From contig JAHISQ010000166.1 in NCBI GenBank assembly GCA_018818125.1, positions 1 to 64,000 of the forward strand: a DNA stretch of 64,000 nucleotides, in the 5' to 3' direction. The position numbers and the translations under genes are program-made. Origin of the DNA: Candidatus Rifleibacteriota bacterium (GTDB taxonomy: Bacteria; Muiribacteriota; Ozemobacteria; Ozemobacterales; Ozemobacteraceae). Under the pieces are notes generated by a model. It worked only from the letters and a program-made list of their open reading frames with translations. It searched no databases and had not been told where the DNA came from. Positions 8,439-17,720 of the stretch are shown one piece after another (the first letter of the stretch is position 1; every line of letters begins with the position of its first letter).

Positions 8439-9491
8439 ATGGCAGATTTAAAAAAGTTCATTTTTGCATATATCAAGACAATGAGATTGTATTACTCGTT
8501 TGTCACCGGCATTGCCGGCTGGATAGGCGTATCGTTCTATCTCTGGCTCAAAGAAGTCAGATACGCCACGCCAATTACCGATGACGACTACATGCGTGGC
8601 GTGATTGTTTTGATTATTCTGTTTTCGAGTTGGGGCGTCAACCAGATCTTTAACGACTGGCTGGGCATACCAGAAGATAGAATCAATGACCCGCACAGAC
8701 CTATGGTGTCAGGCGAACTTAACGTAAAGTGGGCTCTTATAACCTCCTGCGCTCTTATGGGCGTAGCAATGGTTGTGTCCTATTTCTTGAATCCATGGTC
8801 TTTGATTCCAATTATAGCCGGGTTTCTGCTTAACTTTTTGTATAACTACAGTAAGGCATGGGGATTATGGGCGAATGTGATTTTTGGAATAATGATTGCT
8901 TCCTGCACGGTCTATGGCTTCCTTGCAATCGGACCGATTCTTAATGAGCCTTTCTTCACGTCAAATCGCCTGTCTGCATTTTTTCTGGTGGCGTACATGA
9001 ACGGCATGATGACCTATTTCACATACTTTAAGGACTACGAAGGCGATAAAGCCGCTGGCAAAAATACTTTTGTTGTCAGATACGGCGTTGATTTCGCCAA
9101 AAAAGTAGGTATAGCGGCCTCGTTCATGCCTACCATAATCTTTTTTGCTCTAAGATACGCGAACCTGTTTCCCTTTGAAATAAATCAGTTTTTTGTCTAT
9201 TGCGGCATCATGACAATTTTTCTACAGTTCTGGACAGCAGTTATTTTTTATAGAAATCCTGTTGGCCCGAGATCTTACTACAACAACGCTAAGAACTTCA
9301 GAGCCTGCGCCTGCGGACAGATTACAATCATTGCGATATTTAATGGAATACTCGCTCTATATCTCTATACAGCGACCTACATTTTTATCGGTTTTTTGTT
9401 TGGACTGCAGCGCGGTCAGAGAACGACTCAGCGAACAGAACGGCGCGGCCCCCTGGAACCACTGGAAGTAGCAGAAATAGCAGAGGACTAA
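8439..9491 (+). CDS. UbiA-family prenyltransferase with altered Asp motif
   Basis: A 350-residue polytopic membrane protein of the UbiA superfamily, which attaches an isoprenoid chain to an aromatic or other acceptor. Motif I reads NDWLGIPEDRINDPHRP (72-88), aligning with NDxxDxxxD of BchG/ChlG-like members. Asn72, Asp73 and Asp80 are kept, but the first metal-binding Asp is Gly76. Motif II is KDYEGDKAAGKN (198-209). About eight membrane helices are visible, then a charged Arg-rich tail (residues 324-350). It is the first gene of the operon and the next gene starts 4 bases after its stop. It could prenylate an acceptor made by the downstream enzymes. The ribosome binding site is weak. Confidence 0.82.
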   Translation: MADLKKFIFAYIKTMRLYYSFVTGIAGWIGVSFYLWLKEVRYATPITDDDYMRGVIVLIILFSSWGVNQIFNDWLGIPEDRINDPHRPMVSGELNVKWALITSCALMGVAMVVSYFLNPWSLIPIIAGFLLNFLYNYSKAWGLWANVIFGIMIASCTVYGFLAIGPILNEPFFTSNRLSAFFLVAYMNGMMTYFTYFKDYEGDKAAGKNTFVVRYGVDFAKKVGIAASFMPTIIFFALRYANLFPFEINQFFVYCGIMTIFLQFWTAVIFYRNPVGPRSYYNNAKNFRACACGQITIIAIFNGILALYLYTATYIFIGFLFGLQRGQRTTQRTERRGPLEPLEVAEIAED

Positions 9492-9495
9492 ATAC

Positions 9496-10695
9496 ATGTC
9501 TGGCAACCCGATGTTTTCTCCACTCAAACTGAAAAGAATAACTCTGCCAAACCGTATCATCAGGGCAGCAACCTTCGAAAACATGGCCGACGCAGATGGC
9601 GTGCCGACCGAAAAGTTCACTGAGCTCTATAAAAAGCTTGCAGCTGGCGGTGCCAGGAACATCATTACAGGCTTTGCGCATACTTCGCGTGAAGGCCGCG
9701 CCATGCAGCCTTTTCAAGCAGGCATCAATGACAGCGTCAAGGTTGAGGCCTGGCAACAAATTATCGATGCTGTTAAATCTTATCAACCCGAAACAAACCT
9801 GATCATTCAGATTTCGCATACCGGTCGCCAGACCATCAGTCGCGCCACTCACATGCCGGTAAAGGGTGCCAGTTCTATCAGATGCACCTATTTTCGCCAA
9901 CGCGTCACGCCGCTGACCACCGACGAAGTAAAAGAAAAGGTCGATGAGTATATTACAGCCGCCAGGAATGCACAAAAAGCCGGATTCGATGCTGTACAGA
10001 TACATTGCGCGCACGGCTACCTGATCCATCAGTTCCTCTCGCCTTTTACCAATAACCGTGATGACGAATATGGGAACGACAGGCTGCTCTTTCTCAGGCA
10101 AATCGTCGAAGGCATCAAAGCCGCTACCAGGCTGCCAATTTTTCTTAAAATAAGCGCCGGCGATGATCGGCAGCGCGGACTGAATCTGCCGCTGGTCATG
10201 TCTTACTGGCCGGTAATCGACAGTCTCGAAGTTGACGCGGTCGAAATCAGCTATGGCATGATGGAAGTCGCCTTTAACATCATCAGAGGCGATCACCCTC
10301 TCGACCCGGTTTTAAAGCACAACAGTCTATTCAACCGCTATCATCCGGCGCTGCGCTGGATATTCAAACACTTCATATTTCATTGGTACAAACGCAGCTT
10401 TATCAACTACTGCGACCTTTACAATCTCGAAAATGCCGCCAGAATCAAAACAATTTCTAAAACGCCAATTCTGGTCACCGGTGGCATCAGAAAAAAAAGC
10501 CAGATCGACTTCATCATAAACAAGCGCGGTCTCGACGGAATTACTCTGAGCCGACCCTTTGTCTGTGAACCCGATTTTGTCAACAGGCTCGCAGCTGATG
10601 GAGAAGTCGTTTCACGCTGCACAAGCTGCAATCTCTGTACCGTAATGTGCGACAGTAAGCAACCACTGCGCTGCTACCAAGGGCCTGCAAAATGA
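9496..10695 (+). CDS. Old yellow enzyme family FMN oxidoreductase
   Basis: A 399-residue TIM-barrel flavoenzyme of the NADH:flavin oxidoreductase/OYE family, which reduces activated C=C bonds. It shows the N-terminal FSPLKLKRITLPNRIIRAAT segment, the QISHTGRQ strand, HCAHGYLIHQFLSPFTNNR (the active-site and FMN region) and a VTGGIRKK phosphate-binding loop. The tail CTSCNLCTVMC...C (about 375-395) resembles the 4Fe-4S site of 2,4-dienoyl-CoA reductase/BaiCD-type members, but the FAD/NADH domains that normally follow are absent. It may therefore need a separate electron donor. It overlaps the exporter gene by 4 bases (ATGA). Confidence 0.85.
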   Translation: MSGNPMFSPLKLKRITLPNRIIRAATFENMADADGVPTEKFTELYKKLAAGGARNIITGFAHTSREGRAMQPFQAGINDSVKVEAWQQIIDAVKSYQPETNLIIQISHTGRQTISRATHMPVKGASSIRCTYFRQRVTPLTTDEVKEKVDEYITAARNAQKAGFDAVQIHCAHGYLIHQFLSPFTNNRDDEYGNDRLLFLRQIVEGIKAATRLPIFLKISAGDDRQRGLNLPLVMSYWPVIDSLEVDAVEISYGMMEVAFNIIRGDHPLDPVLKHNSLFNRYHPALRWIFKHFIFHWYKRSFINYCDLYNLENAARIKTISKTPILVTGGIRKKSQIDFIINKRGLDGITLSRPFVCEPDFVNRLAADGEVVSRCTSCNLCTVMCDSKQPLRCYQGPAK

Positions 10696-12986
10696 CAAAC
10701 CGCATGAATGCTTTCGCTGTAATGCTGGTAAAGCGGGCAAAGTATGTTTTTGCTCCGTTCATGATTGTGCTGCTGCTTTCATTTCTGCTGATTGGTCCAG
10801 AAATGTGGCCAATTCAGATCAACAATACTCTCGACACTCTGCTTGAGCAGGGCACAGAACAGGCCGCCATCGACAAAAGCATACAGCAAACCTTTGGGCT
10901 GCTCGATGAAATAGTGATTCTCGCCTATCATGACTCTGAACTATTCACCCCGCCAAATCTGCGCCTGATCAAAGAGATGACTGACCAGATCGAAACAGTT
11001 GAGGGTGTCAAAAACTGCTTTTCAATTGCAAACACCCCGTTTTTTCGCAATTACGAAAAAAATGGCGAATCAGTTGTCGAATCAGCACCGCTGCTCGACA
11101 AAATACCAGAAGATGCAGAGGCGCTGGCGCGACTTAAAGCAGAGGCCACCAACAACAAACTTTTTCGTAACAATATCATCTCACCTGATGGCAACACCGC
11201 AGCATTAAACATAATTCTGCGAGCCGGTCTTGACCCGTTCGCCAAGGAAGCTATCGTTCGCCAGATTCGCGCCGACTTCACCAAACGCGCTGAAACCGCA
11301 ACCGGCCAGTTTTATTTCACCGGCATGCACGTGTTCATGGAAACCACCGGCGTTCAGATGCAGCGCGATGTCATGCAATTCTCGATTGTTTCGGTCATTC
11401 TTCTGTTCATCGGACTTTACGCAATTTTCCGCTCGATAGCACTAGCGCTTATAGGCATAACAACGGCCGGCATCGCGAACTGGCTGCTTTTTTCAACTCT
11501 CCATCTCCTGGGAAAAACCCTGTCCATATCAACAACGCCAGTGCCGGCAATCACTGTCGGCCTGTCGATCGCCTACGTTCTCCACCTGATCGTCGCCCGC
11601 AAGGAAGGCATACTCGACGACGTCAAAGAAACAACACAGATTTTCATTGGCAACTTTCTCTCGGCTTTGACAACGATGATCGGCTTTTTGTCGCTCTGCC
11701 TCAACCCAATTCCAACTTTACAGGATTTCGGGCTTTTTGCCGGGCTTGGCACCTTTTTCGCGGCAATTTCCGCGATGTTTTTCGGATTTCCGCTATTACA
11801 GAAGCTCAAAACCGTTCCGTCTCACGATTTTGGCGAAAGCGTTAAAACTGCGGTCGAAAGTGTATTCTTCCGCCATCGCCGACTGGTCGTGGTGGTTTCA
11901 GTGCTGATCTTTTTCAGCGGCGCGTTTCTTTTGCGGATGGAAGTCGAAACCGACTATTACCAGTATTATCTGCGTTCTGCGCCAATGGTCAGATCAGTCG
12001 ATTTCGTTAACCGCAATATCGGCGGGCAATACCCGATAGTCGTCGAATTTACGACCGGCGGAGTTGATCAGGTTTACGAAGCAGGCACGCTGGCCTGGCT
12101 CGAAAAGCTCTCGCAACACGCAATGACTTATAAGGGCGTTGATAAGGTGATAACCTATCTTGATCTGCTTAACGACGGGCAACGCGCCTTCGCCGACAAG
12201 CCCGAACCCGGATGGTTCAATAATCGTAATATGGTCGGCCAGGTCGCCATGATGGTAAACGATGCCGGGCCTGAGCTCAGCTCTTATTACGTGGATTCAG
12301 CTGCACAAAAAACCCAGGTTTTCATCAGAACCAGCCACATCAACTCTGCTGCATTTCTTGCAATCGACGAGGGTCTGCGCAGCTTTCTCGCCAGAGAAAC
12401 TCCCAAGGGCATCAGTTACAAGATTGGTGGCACCTATCTGCGCACCGTACAGTCAGCTAACCGTATGGCTATTTCGCAGCTTTTCGGAACATTCCTGGCC
12501 TTCTGCGTGCTGTTTTTGGTGGCATTTATAGCCATTCCGAACGTAAAGCTCATTTTGATGGCCTTCGTTGCCAATCTGCTGCCAATTTTTGGTGTCTATG
12601 GCCTGCTTGGCATGCTTGGCGAAACCCTAAACATGGGCACCACAACTATTGCAGCCATCGCGGTTGGCATCGGCATGGATGACACCATGCATTTCCTAAC
12701 CCGGTATACCATCAACCTGAAAGCCAACGGCGACCCGCATGAAAGCGCACGGCAGGTTATTCATTCTTCCGGCGTGTCAATGATTCTCACGTCATGTATG
12801 ATCTCACTGGCTTTTCTATCACTGTCGCTGAGTATCATCAAGCCAATTTACCAGCTCGGCATCTTTACCAGCGTTACCATGACGCTGTGTCTGCTTGCCG
12901 ATCTGTTTCTGATGCCGGTCCTGGTGAACTGGAACACCCCGCCCAGAGAACAGTCGGTCAAACCGCCGGAAGTATCAAACGCTTAA
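10692..12986 (+). CDS. RND/MMPL-family lipid exporter
   Basis: A 764-residue inner-membrane protein with the duplicated RND layout: TM1 (about 20-37), a large periplasmic loop (45-215), a bundle of five helices (225-380), a second TM/loop pair, and a final bundle (about 590-750). The second half keeps GIGMDDTMHFLTRY near residue 660, with acidic proton-relay residues. The matching first-half motif reads GLSIAYVLHLI near 292, where Asp is replaced by Ala. The family includes HpnN and MmpL transporters that move hopanoids, glycolipids and polyketide lipids. Coupled to the reductase by an ATGA overlap, it is the likely exporter of the operon's lipid. Confidence 0.85.
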   Translation: MTNRMNAFAVMLVKRAKYVFAPFMIVLLLSFLLIGPEMWPIQINNTLDTLLEQGTEQAAIDKSIQQTFGLLDEIVILAYHDSELFTPPNLRLIKEMTDQIETVEGVKNCFSIANTPFFRNYEKNGESVVESAPLLDKIPEDAEALARLKAEATNNKLFRNNIISPDGNTAALNIILRAGLDPFAKEAIVRQIRADFTKRAETATGQFYFTGMHVFMETTGVQMQRDVMQFSIVSVILLFIGLYAIFRSIALALIGITTAGIANWLLFSTLHLLGKTLSISTTPVPAITVGLSIAYVLHLIVARKEGILDDVKETTQIFIGNFLSALTTMIGFLSLCLNPIPTLQDFGLFAGLGTFFAAISAMFFGFPLLQKLKTVPSHDFGESVKTAVESVFFRHRRLVVVVSVLIFFSGAFLLRMEVETDYYQYYLRSAPMVRSVDFVNRNIGGQYPIVVEFTTGGVDQVYEAGTLAWLEKLSQHAMTYKGVDKVITYLDLLNDGQRAFADKPEPGWFNNRNMVGQVAMMVNDAGPELSSYYVDSAAQKTQVFIRTSHINSAAFLAIDEGLRSFLARETPKGISYKIGGTYLRTVQSANRMAISQLFGTFLAFCVLFLVAFIAIPNVKLILMAFVANLLPIFGVYGLLGMLGETLNMGTTTIAAIAVGIGMDDTMHFLTRYTINLKANGDPHESARQVIHSSGVSMILTSCMISLAFLSLSLSIIKPIYQLGIFTSVTMTLCLLADLFLMPVLVNWNTPPREQSVKPPEVSNA

Positions 12987-12999
12987 GGAGTACAAGCGC

Positions 13000-14241
13000 A
13001 TGGATTCAAACCTGATAACTGGAATAGGCCTGATTACAGCTGCCGGCGTTGGCTGTGAAGAAAACTATCGTAACTTCGAAGCTCGAAAGTCGGGTATCTG
13101 CACGATTACCAGATTTGAGTTGCCAACCGCCAAGGTCAAAACCAACTTTGCCGGTCTGATCAAGAATCTGCCCAATGAAGCGCTACCACCAGAACTACTG
13201 CCTCTGCTGAACTCTGAAGACCTTGCCCAGGATTACGTTAAAGCAGCAGTCTATGTTGCCGCCGAAGCAATAAAAGACGCCGGCTGCGCCGAAAATATCA
13301 AGCTAGCGCCACGGCGAACCGGCCTGATCGTCGCCAGCAGCCTTGGTAATTTTCTCAATGTCTCCGAGCTGGTCAAAGACTACTTTATGAAAGAGCTTTA
13401 CAAGATAACCTCGCTGATTCACGGCATGAACAGCTATCTACCCTCTCGTCTGGGCAGTATGTTCGGTGTCAGCGGCCCCTGCTACTTTATCAGCTCATCA
13501 TGCACCAGTGCGGCGAATGCCATATTGCAGGCAGACTCCCTCATAAAAAGCGGAATTGTCGATCGTATGATCGTTTGCGCCGTTGATGTCTGTCTCGAAA
13601 CCGGCACCTTCCATCTCTGGAACAAAATAAGAGTACTCTCTTACCGCAACGACAGCCCACAGACGGCCTGCCGGCCCTATTGCAAAACCCGCGACGGCAT
13701 TGTCGTCTCAGAAGCAGCAGGTTGCTTTATTGTCGAAAAGCCCGCAGTAGCTAACTCGAAAGGGCATGCCACAATAAAGGGTATAGGCATGGCCAACGGC
13801 GCCAACGATTTTCTAAAACCTTCGCCGGAACTACTGGAAGCCGCGATCAGAGAAGCGATCGAACAGGCTGACACTACTTCCGACCAGATAGACTTTATTG
13901 CCGGCTCGGCATCTGGCTCTCAGTACTGCGACCATTTCGAACCTGAGGCGATATGCCGCATTTTCGGAGACAGGGCTGCCAAGATCCCACTGTTTCCTTA
14001 CAAGAGTTTTCTCGGTACAACCTTCGGCACCCAGGCTTTGAGCGAAGGCGCTTTTGCCATTAGAACCATGAACGAAAACAAAGTACCCGAGCCATTAAAC
14101 ATCTTCGAACCCGACGAGCGTGTCAAAGCCAACGCCTATTACAAAGCCTCTGATTATAGCGGTTACAACATAAACAACATGCTTTTCGTCAACTACGGCT
14201 TTGCTGGCAACCATATGGCCGCCGTGCTCGCCAAATGCTGA
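13000..14241 (+). CDS. Beta-ketoacyl synthase homologue lacking both catalytic histidines
   Basis: A 413-residue thiolase-fold protein of the KAS I/II (FabF) family. The nucleophile Cys168 lies in ISSSCTSAANAI, and Lys335 of the KS motif is kept. The first catalytic His region reads SASGS at 303-307 instead of HGTGT, and the second reads KSFLGTTFG (335-343) with Thr340 in place of His. Without them, decarboxylation of malonyl-ACP should fail, while acyl transfer through Cys168 could persist. It may be an acyl-transferase or a loading enzyme rather than an elongating synthase. AAGGAG precedes the ATG, and the ACP gene follows. Confidence 0.85.
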   Translation: MDSNLITGIGLITAAGVGCEENYRNFEARKSGICTITRFELPTAKVKTNFAGLIKNLPNEALPPELLPLLNSEDLAQDYVKAAVYVAAEAIKDAGCAENIKLAPRRTGLIVASSLGNFLNVSELVKDYFMKELYKITSLIHGMNSYLPSRLGSMFGVSGPCYFISSSCTSAANAILQADSLIKSGIVDRMIVCAVDVCLETGTFHLWNKIRVLSYRNDSPQTACRPYCKTRDGIVVSEAAGCFIVEKPAVANSKGHATIKGIGMANGANDFLKPSPELLEAAIREAIEQADTTSDQIDFIAGSASGSQYCDHFEPEAICRIFGDRAAKIPLFPYKSFLGTTFGTQALSEGAFAIRTMNENKVPEPLNIFEPDERVKANAYYKASDYSGYNINNMLFVNYGFAGNHMAAVLAKC

Positions 14242-14280
14242 TAATGGAGTGTAATAACCATTTGCGTAAAAGGAAGTAGT

Positions 14281-14532
14281 ATGAGTAAACCTGAAATAAC
14301 GCGTGAGCAGCTTATCGAAAAAATTGTTGCGGCAATCAGTAAAGTCGCAAAAATCACAATTCCGCCGGAAAAATATGGCGAGAACCTGTTTCAGCTCGGC
14401 ATGGACAGCATCAAGGCCATTCAGGTCGTCAACATTCTCGAAGACGAACTTGATCTGATGGTCGATGATGCACATCTGCCCAAATTCACTTCGATCGACG
14501 CGATCGCCGAACATTTCGACAATCTCAAGTAA
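14281..14532 (+). CDS. Acyl carrier protein
   Basis: An 83-residue four-helix ACP with the phosphopantetheine site LGMDSIKAIQ (Ser about residue 43), preceded by a NLFQLG loop and followed by the acidic recognition helix. It would hold acyl or ketide intermediates as thioesters for the neighbouring ketosynthase-like, dehydratase and AONS-like enzymes. A dedicated ACP inside the operon indicates a pathway separate from housekeeping fatty acid synthesis, as in bacterial ceramide and aryl polyene loci. The AAAGGAAG ribosome binding site fits the ATG. Confidence 0.93.
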   Translation: MSKPEITREQLIEKIVAAISKVAKITIPPEKYGENLFQLGMDSIKAIQVVNILEDELDLMVDDAHLPKFTSIDAIAEHFDNLK

Positions 14533-14544
14533 GAAGGCCGGAAA

Positions 14545-15333
14545 ATGAGCGAAAGCTGCTGTTTTTCGATTACCGAGCTGCCATGCCTGGTCGACCACCA
14601 GCTCGAAGGCACACCATTTGTACCAATGGCCGTGCTTATCGATCAGCTCGCACGCACACTCAACAACACAATCGAAAGACTGACTGACATAGCGGTGAAA
14701 ATGCCGGTGATGCTGCGCAAGAACCGCGCGAAAACGCTGTTCTGCCATAGAGAAGGTAACAGCACCAGCCTGCTTGATGAAACCGGCAATCTCTACGCAT
14801 CCCTCGCAAGTGCAACAACCAACCACGCTAAATCTGCGCCACCACCTGTGCAGTCCTTGAGACTACCAGCGAGAACCTCAAGTATTGGCCGCAGTAAGCT
14901 CTATCCGGCACTTATGTTTCATGGCCCGACCTTCCAGGCCGACTTCAAATTTTATGAGTTTAGCGCACAGACAGCAGTGGTCGAGTTGAATGGTTTCGAC
15001 TCCGACAACGAATCATTAGGCCGATATCGCTCCGGGCAGCAGATTCCAATCATTCTCGCTGATCTGGCGTTTCAGGTTATCGGCCTGCATCTGATGGCGT
15101 TCAAGGGCATCTACGCGCTGCCAGCCACGTGCGAAATGATGATCACGCACGATCCTGGACCCGTAAAAACAGCACTGATAAGAGTCTTCGCACAAGAAAA
15201 TGGCAGCTATAAGCTGGTTGCAACATCTGTTGCGAGAGCAATTTTGCTCACCTGCGATGGGTTGCGCTTTCAAAACACATCAAGACCCGTCGAACCCGAC
15301 AAAAAAAACCTCCTGGAGTCCATAAAAACATGA
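14545..15333 (+). CDS. Polyketide-type dehydratase (double hot-dog)
   Basis: A 262-residue protein with both halves of a PKS dehydratase-like fold. The N-terminal half has LVDHQLEGTPFVPMAVLID (catalytic His18, with the HxxxGxxxxP pattern). The C-terminal half has YPALMFHGPTFQ (120-131) and LADLAFQ (171-177) with Asp173 as the likely partner acid. Such domains dehydrate beta-hydroxyacyl-ACP to the enoyl form. It stands alone rather than inside a megasynthase and follows its ACP by 12 bases. An enoyl product would be a natural substrate for the OYE-type reductase in the same operon. A non-catalytic role is possible, since no ketoreductase with standard KR features is adjacent. Confidence 0.75.
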   Translation: MSESCCFSITELPCLVDHQLEGTPFVPMAVLIDQLARTLNNTIERLTDIAVKMPVMLRKNRAKTLFCHREGNSTSLLDETGNLYASLASATTNHAKSAPPPVQSLRLPARTSSIGRSKLYPALMFHGPTFQADFKFYEFSAQTAVVELNGFDSDNESLGRYRSGQQIPIILADLAFQVIGLHLMAFKGIYALPATCEMMITHDPGPVKTALIRVFAQENGSYKLVATSVARAILLTCDGLRFQNTSRPVEPDKKNLLESIKT

Positions 15334-15348
15334 GAGCGAGGAAATAGT

Positions 15349-16632
15349 ATGAGCGAAAACGAAGCCACCACCGAATCTCTATATGAACCACCACCAGAGA
15401 GCAATGATATAACCGAAAAGGCGCGGTTCTTTTATCCAAAACTGCTCGACATCCAGCAGAAAGGTCATTACACCTACCGAAGAACACTGACATCACCAAG
15501 CCAGCACCGGGTTACCACCGTAGACCCTGAAACCGGCATCGAACGAGACATGCTGATGTTCGCTTCAAACAACTATCTAGGACTGTCAACCCACCCGCGC
15601 GTTGTCGAAGCAGCCAAAAAAGCTGTTGTCAATTATGGCTACGGCACCGGCTCAGTAGCACTGTTAAGCGGAACTTCAGACGTTCATCGCAAACTTGAAC
15701 AAAAAATCGCCGAATTCTATCGCTGCGAAAGCGCAGTGGTGTTTCCGACCGGGTATCAGGCCAATGTTGGCACCATTCAGGCAATGCTGGGTGCCAGTGA
15801 TGTCGCAATTTCCGACATGTACGCACATGCGTCGCTGATAGATGGCGTAAAACTAAGCGATGGCAGCCTCAAATATTTTCAGCACAATGACATGGAGCAC
15901 CTTGAACAGACCCTTAAGCGTGCCTCACGCTTTTTCAAAGGCAAACTGATCATCGTCGATGGTGTATTCAGCATGGACGGAGATATCGCGCCGCTCAACG
16001 AAATTCAGAAACTGGCAAAAAGCTATGGTGCATCGGTTCTCATTGACGAAGCGCATGCCGTCGGCATGATCGGCGATACCGGACGTGGCAGCGCGGAACA
16101 TTTCGGACTTGAGGGGCAGATCGATCTTACCATCGGTACGCTTTCGAAAGCTCCCTCGGGAATCGGCGGGTATCTTACCGGCAAAGCCGAAATAGTTGAG
16201 TATGTGCGACATTTTGCACGTTCCTACATTTTTTCGACGAGCATTCCGGTGTCAGTGGCTGCCGGATTAATCGAAGTATTCGATATTATCGCGCATGACA
16301 GCGACCTTCGAAACCGACTGCGCACAAACATTGATTATCTGCTTGCCGGCTTTCACAAACTCGGGTTCAATACTTTCGGGTCTTCTACCGCGATTATTCC
16401 GGTTCTGATTCCAGACGACATCAAGCTCAGAAAGGTCTGCAAGGAACTGCATGAGCGTGGCATCTTCGCAACACCGGTTACTTTTCCGGCTGTCGCCAAG
16501 GGGCGATCACGCATCAGATTCTCGGTAATGGCCACGCACACACGCGAAGAGCTGGACACCCTGCTCAACGCAATGTCAGAACTCAAACAAACTTTCGATC
16601 TTGGCAACGAAAGCAGTGACGCTAAGATATAG
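15349..16632 (+). CDS. Serine palmitoyltransferase-like alpha-oxoamine synthase
   Basis: A 427-residue PLP enzyme of the alpha-oxoamine synthase family (SPT, KBL, BioF, CqsA). It has the FASNNYLGLSTHP segment (71-83), His160 in YAHASLIDG that stacks on PLP, DEAHAVG with Asp233/His236, and the Schiff-base Lys267 in GTLSKAPSGIGGY. The about 25-residue extension before FYPKLLDIQQ resembles SPT-like members more than BioF. The family condenses an acyl thioester with an amino acid, losing CO2. With an ACP beside it, the acyl donor is probably acyl-ACP, giving a 3-keto long-chain amine. The exact amino acid cannot be deduced. A GCGAGGAAAT site precedes the ATG. Confidence 0.87.
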   Translation: MSENEATTESLYEPPPESNDITEKARFFYPKLLDIQQKGHYTYRRTLTSPSQHRVTTVDPETGIERDMLMFASNNYLGLSTHPRVVEAAKKAVVNYGYGTGSVALLSGTSDVHRKLEQKIAEFYRCESAVVFPTGYQANVGTIQAMLGASDVAISDMYAHASLIDGVKLSDGSLKYFQHNDMEHLEQTLKRASRFFKGKLIIVDGVFSMDGDIAPLNEIQKLAKSYGASVLIDEAHAVGMIGDTGRGSAEHFGLEGQIDLTIGTLSKAPSGIGGYLTGKAEIVEYVRHFARSYIFSTSIPVSVAAGLIEVFDIIAHDSDLRNRLRTNIDYLLAGFHKLGFNTFGSSTAIIPVLIPDDIKLRKVCKELHERGIFATPVTFPAVAKGRSRIRFSVMATHTREELDTLLNAMSELKQTFDLGNESSDAKI

Positions 16633-16676
16633 GTTATTATGAATTGTCATCGCAACAGTGTGTCAGGAGCAAAAAG

Positions 16677-17702
16677 TTGAAAATACTGGTAACCGGAGCG
16701 AACGGGTTTATCGGAAGCCACATTGTCAGAGCTTTTCATAAAGCCGGGCGAGCCGATATTACGGCGCTGGTCCGACCAACCGCTGATCTCAGGTTCATCA
16801 AACGTTACCCTGTTGATATAATGCATGGTGACCTTGCCGGCGACGATTTCGACGCCACGCAGCTGCAGACCTTTGACAGCGTAGTACATGCTGGCGCCAA
16901 AGTTGGCGACTGGGGCGACTACAAGGACTTTTTCAAAGCTAACGTTCTGGGCAGTCTGAAATTATTCGATGCAACCCGCTCAGATGCAGGGTTTGTCCTG
17001 GTCAGCTCAAATGCTGTGCTGGGTGAAGAAGATGAACCAAAGCCCAAAGACGAGCAGGCCGAACGCCGACCCGCGCTCGAATACTTCGGCGAAAGCCTGC
17101 TGCCATCAGCCATGAATCACTATCGTCTGACCAAAGCTCTCGCTGAAATACTTCTGATCAGGCGGGCACAAAAAACCGGCCGAAAACTGACTGTTATCAG
17201 GCCGGTATGGGTATTCGGGCCACGCGAGTTCAATGCCGGCCCCTATGAATACTGCAAAACCGTAAAAAGCGGGATGCCTTTTATGCCAGGATGCAGCAGC
17301 AACCGTTTTCATACTATCTATGCCGGTGATCTTGCCAGAATCGTCGTAAGGGTCAGCGAGCATCTCAAAGAAGGCGTAAACATCTACAATATTGGCAACC
17401 CACAGGTTCCACTTATGAAAGACTACTGGGGTTCTTTCTGTGCAGCGATGGGTGTCAAGGCACCTCAGAATCTGCCGAAATGGCTGCTCTATCCGCCTGC
17501 AATGTTGCTGGAAGCGGCATATAGTCTGGCCGGAGCGGCAAATCCGCCGCTGTTCACACGCGCAAGAGTTTATATGTTCTATGCAAACAACGTTTATAAT
17601 GTTAACAAGGTAATCAAGGACTATGAAATCGACGATTTCACAGATCTCGAAAAAGCGACAAAAACGACTGTCCGCTGGTGGCGGATGAACGGCTATCTAT
17701 AA
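16677..17702 (+). CDS. NAD(P)-dependent epimerase/reductase (extended SDR, CerR-like)
   Basis: A 341-residue extended short-chain dehydrogenase with TGANGFIG (6-13) for the dinucleotide and the YRLTK active site (Tyr149, Lys153). The TTG start at 16677 is chosen because AGGAG sits 7 bases before it and the Rossmann strand starts at once; an upstream TTG at 16644 has no such site. Bacterial ceramide loci carry a reductase of this family (CerR) that reduces the ketone made by the SPT enzyme, which suits its place directly after the AONS-like gene. It could instead be a sterol- or sugar-epimerase-like enzyme. Confidence 0.82.
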   Translation: MKILVTGANGFIGSHIVRAFHKAGRADITALVRPTADLRFIKRYPVDIMHGDLAGDDFDATQLQTFDSVVHAGAKVGDWGDYKDFFKANVLGSLKLFDATRSDAGFVLVSSNAVLGEEDEPKPKDEQAERRPALEYFGESLLPSAMNHYRLTKALAEILLIRRAQKTGRKLTVIRPVWVFGPREFNAGPYEYCKTVKSGMPFMPGCSSNRFHTIYAGDLARIVVRVSEHLKEGVNIYNIGNPQVPLMKDYWGSFCAAMGVKAPQNLPKWLLYPPAMLLEAAYSLAGAANPPLFTRARVYMFYANNVYNVNKVIKDYEIDDFTDLEKATKTTVRWWRMNGYL

Positions 17703-17720
17703 ATTACAAGGAGACTTGAG

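Noticed and set aside
15349-16632. BioF or KBL assignment
   Set aside because: The gene has an SPT-like N-terminal extension, sits next to an ACP, and no biotin or threonine genes are near; SPT-like fits better but is not proven.
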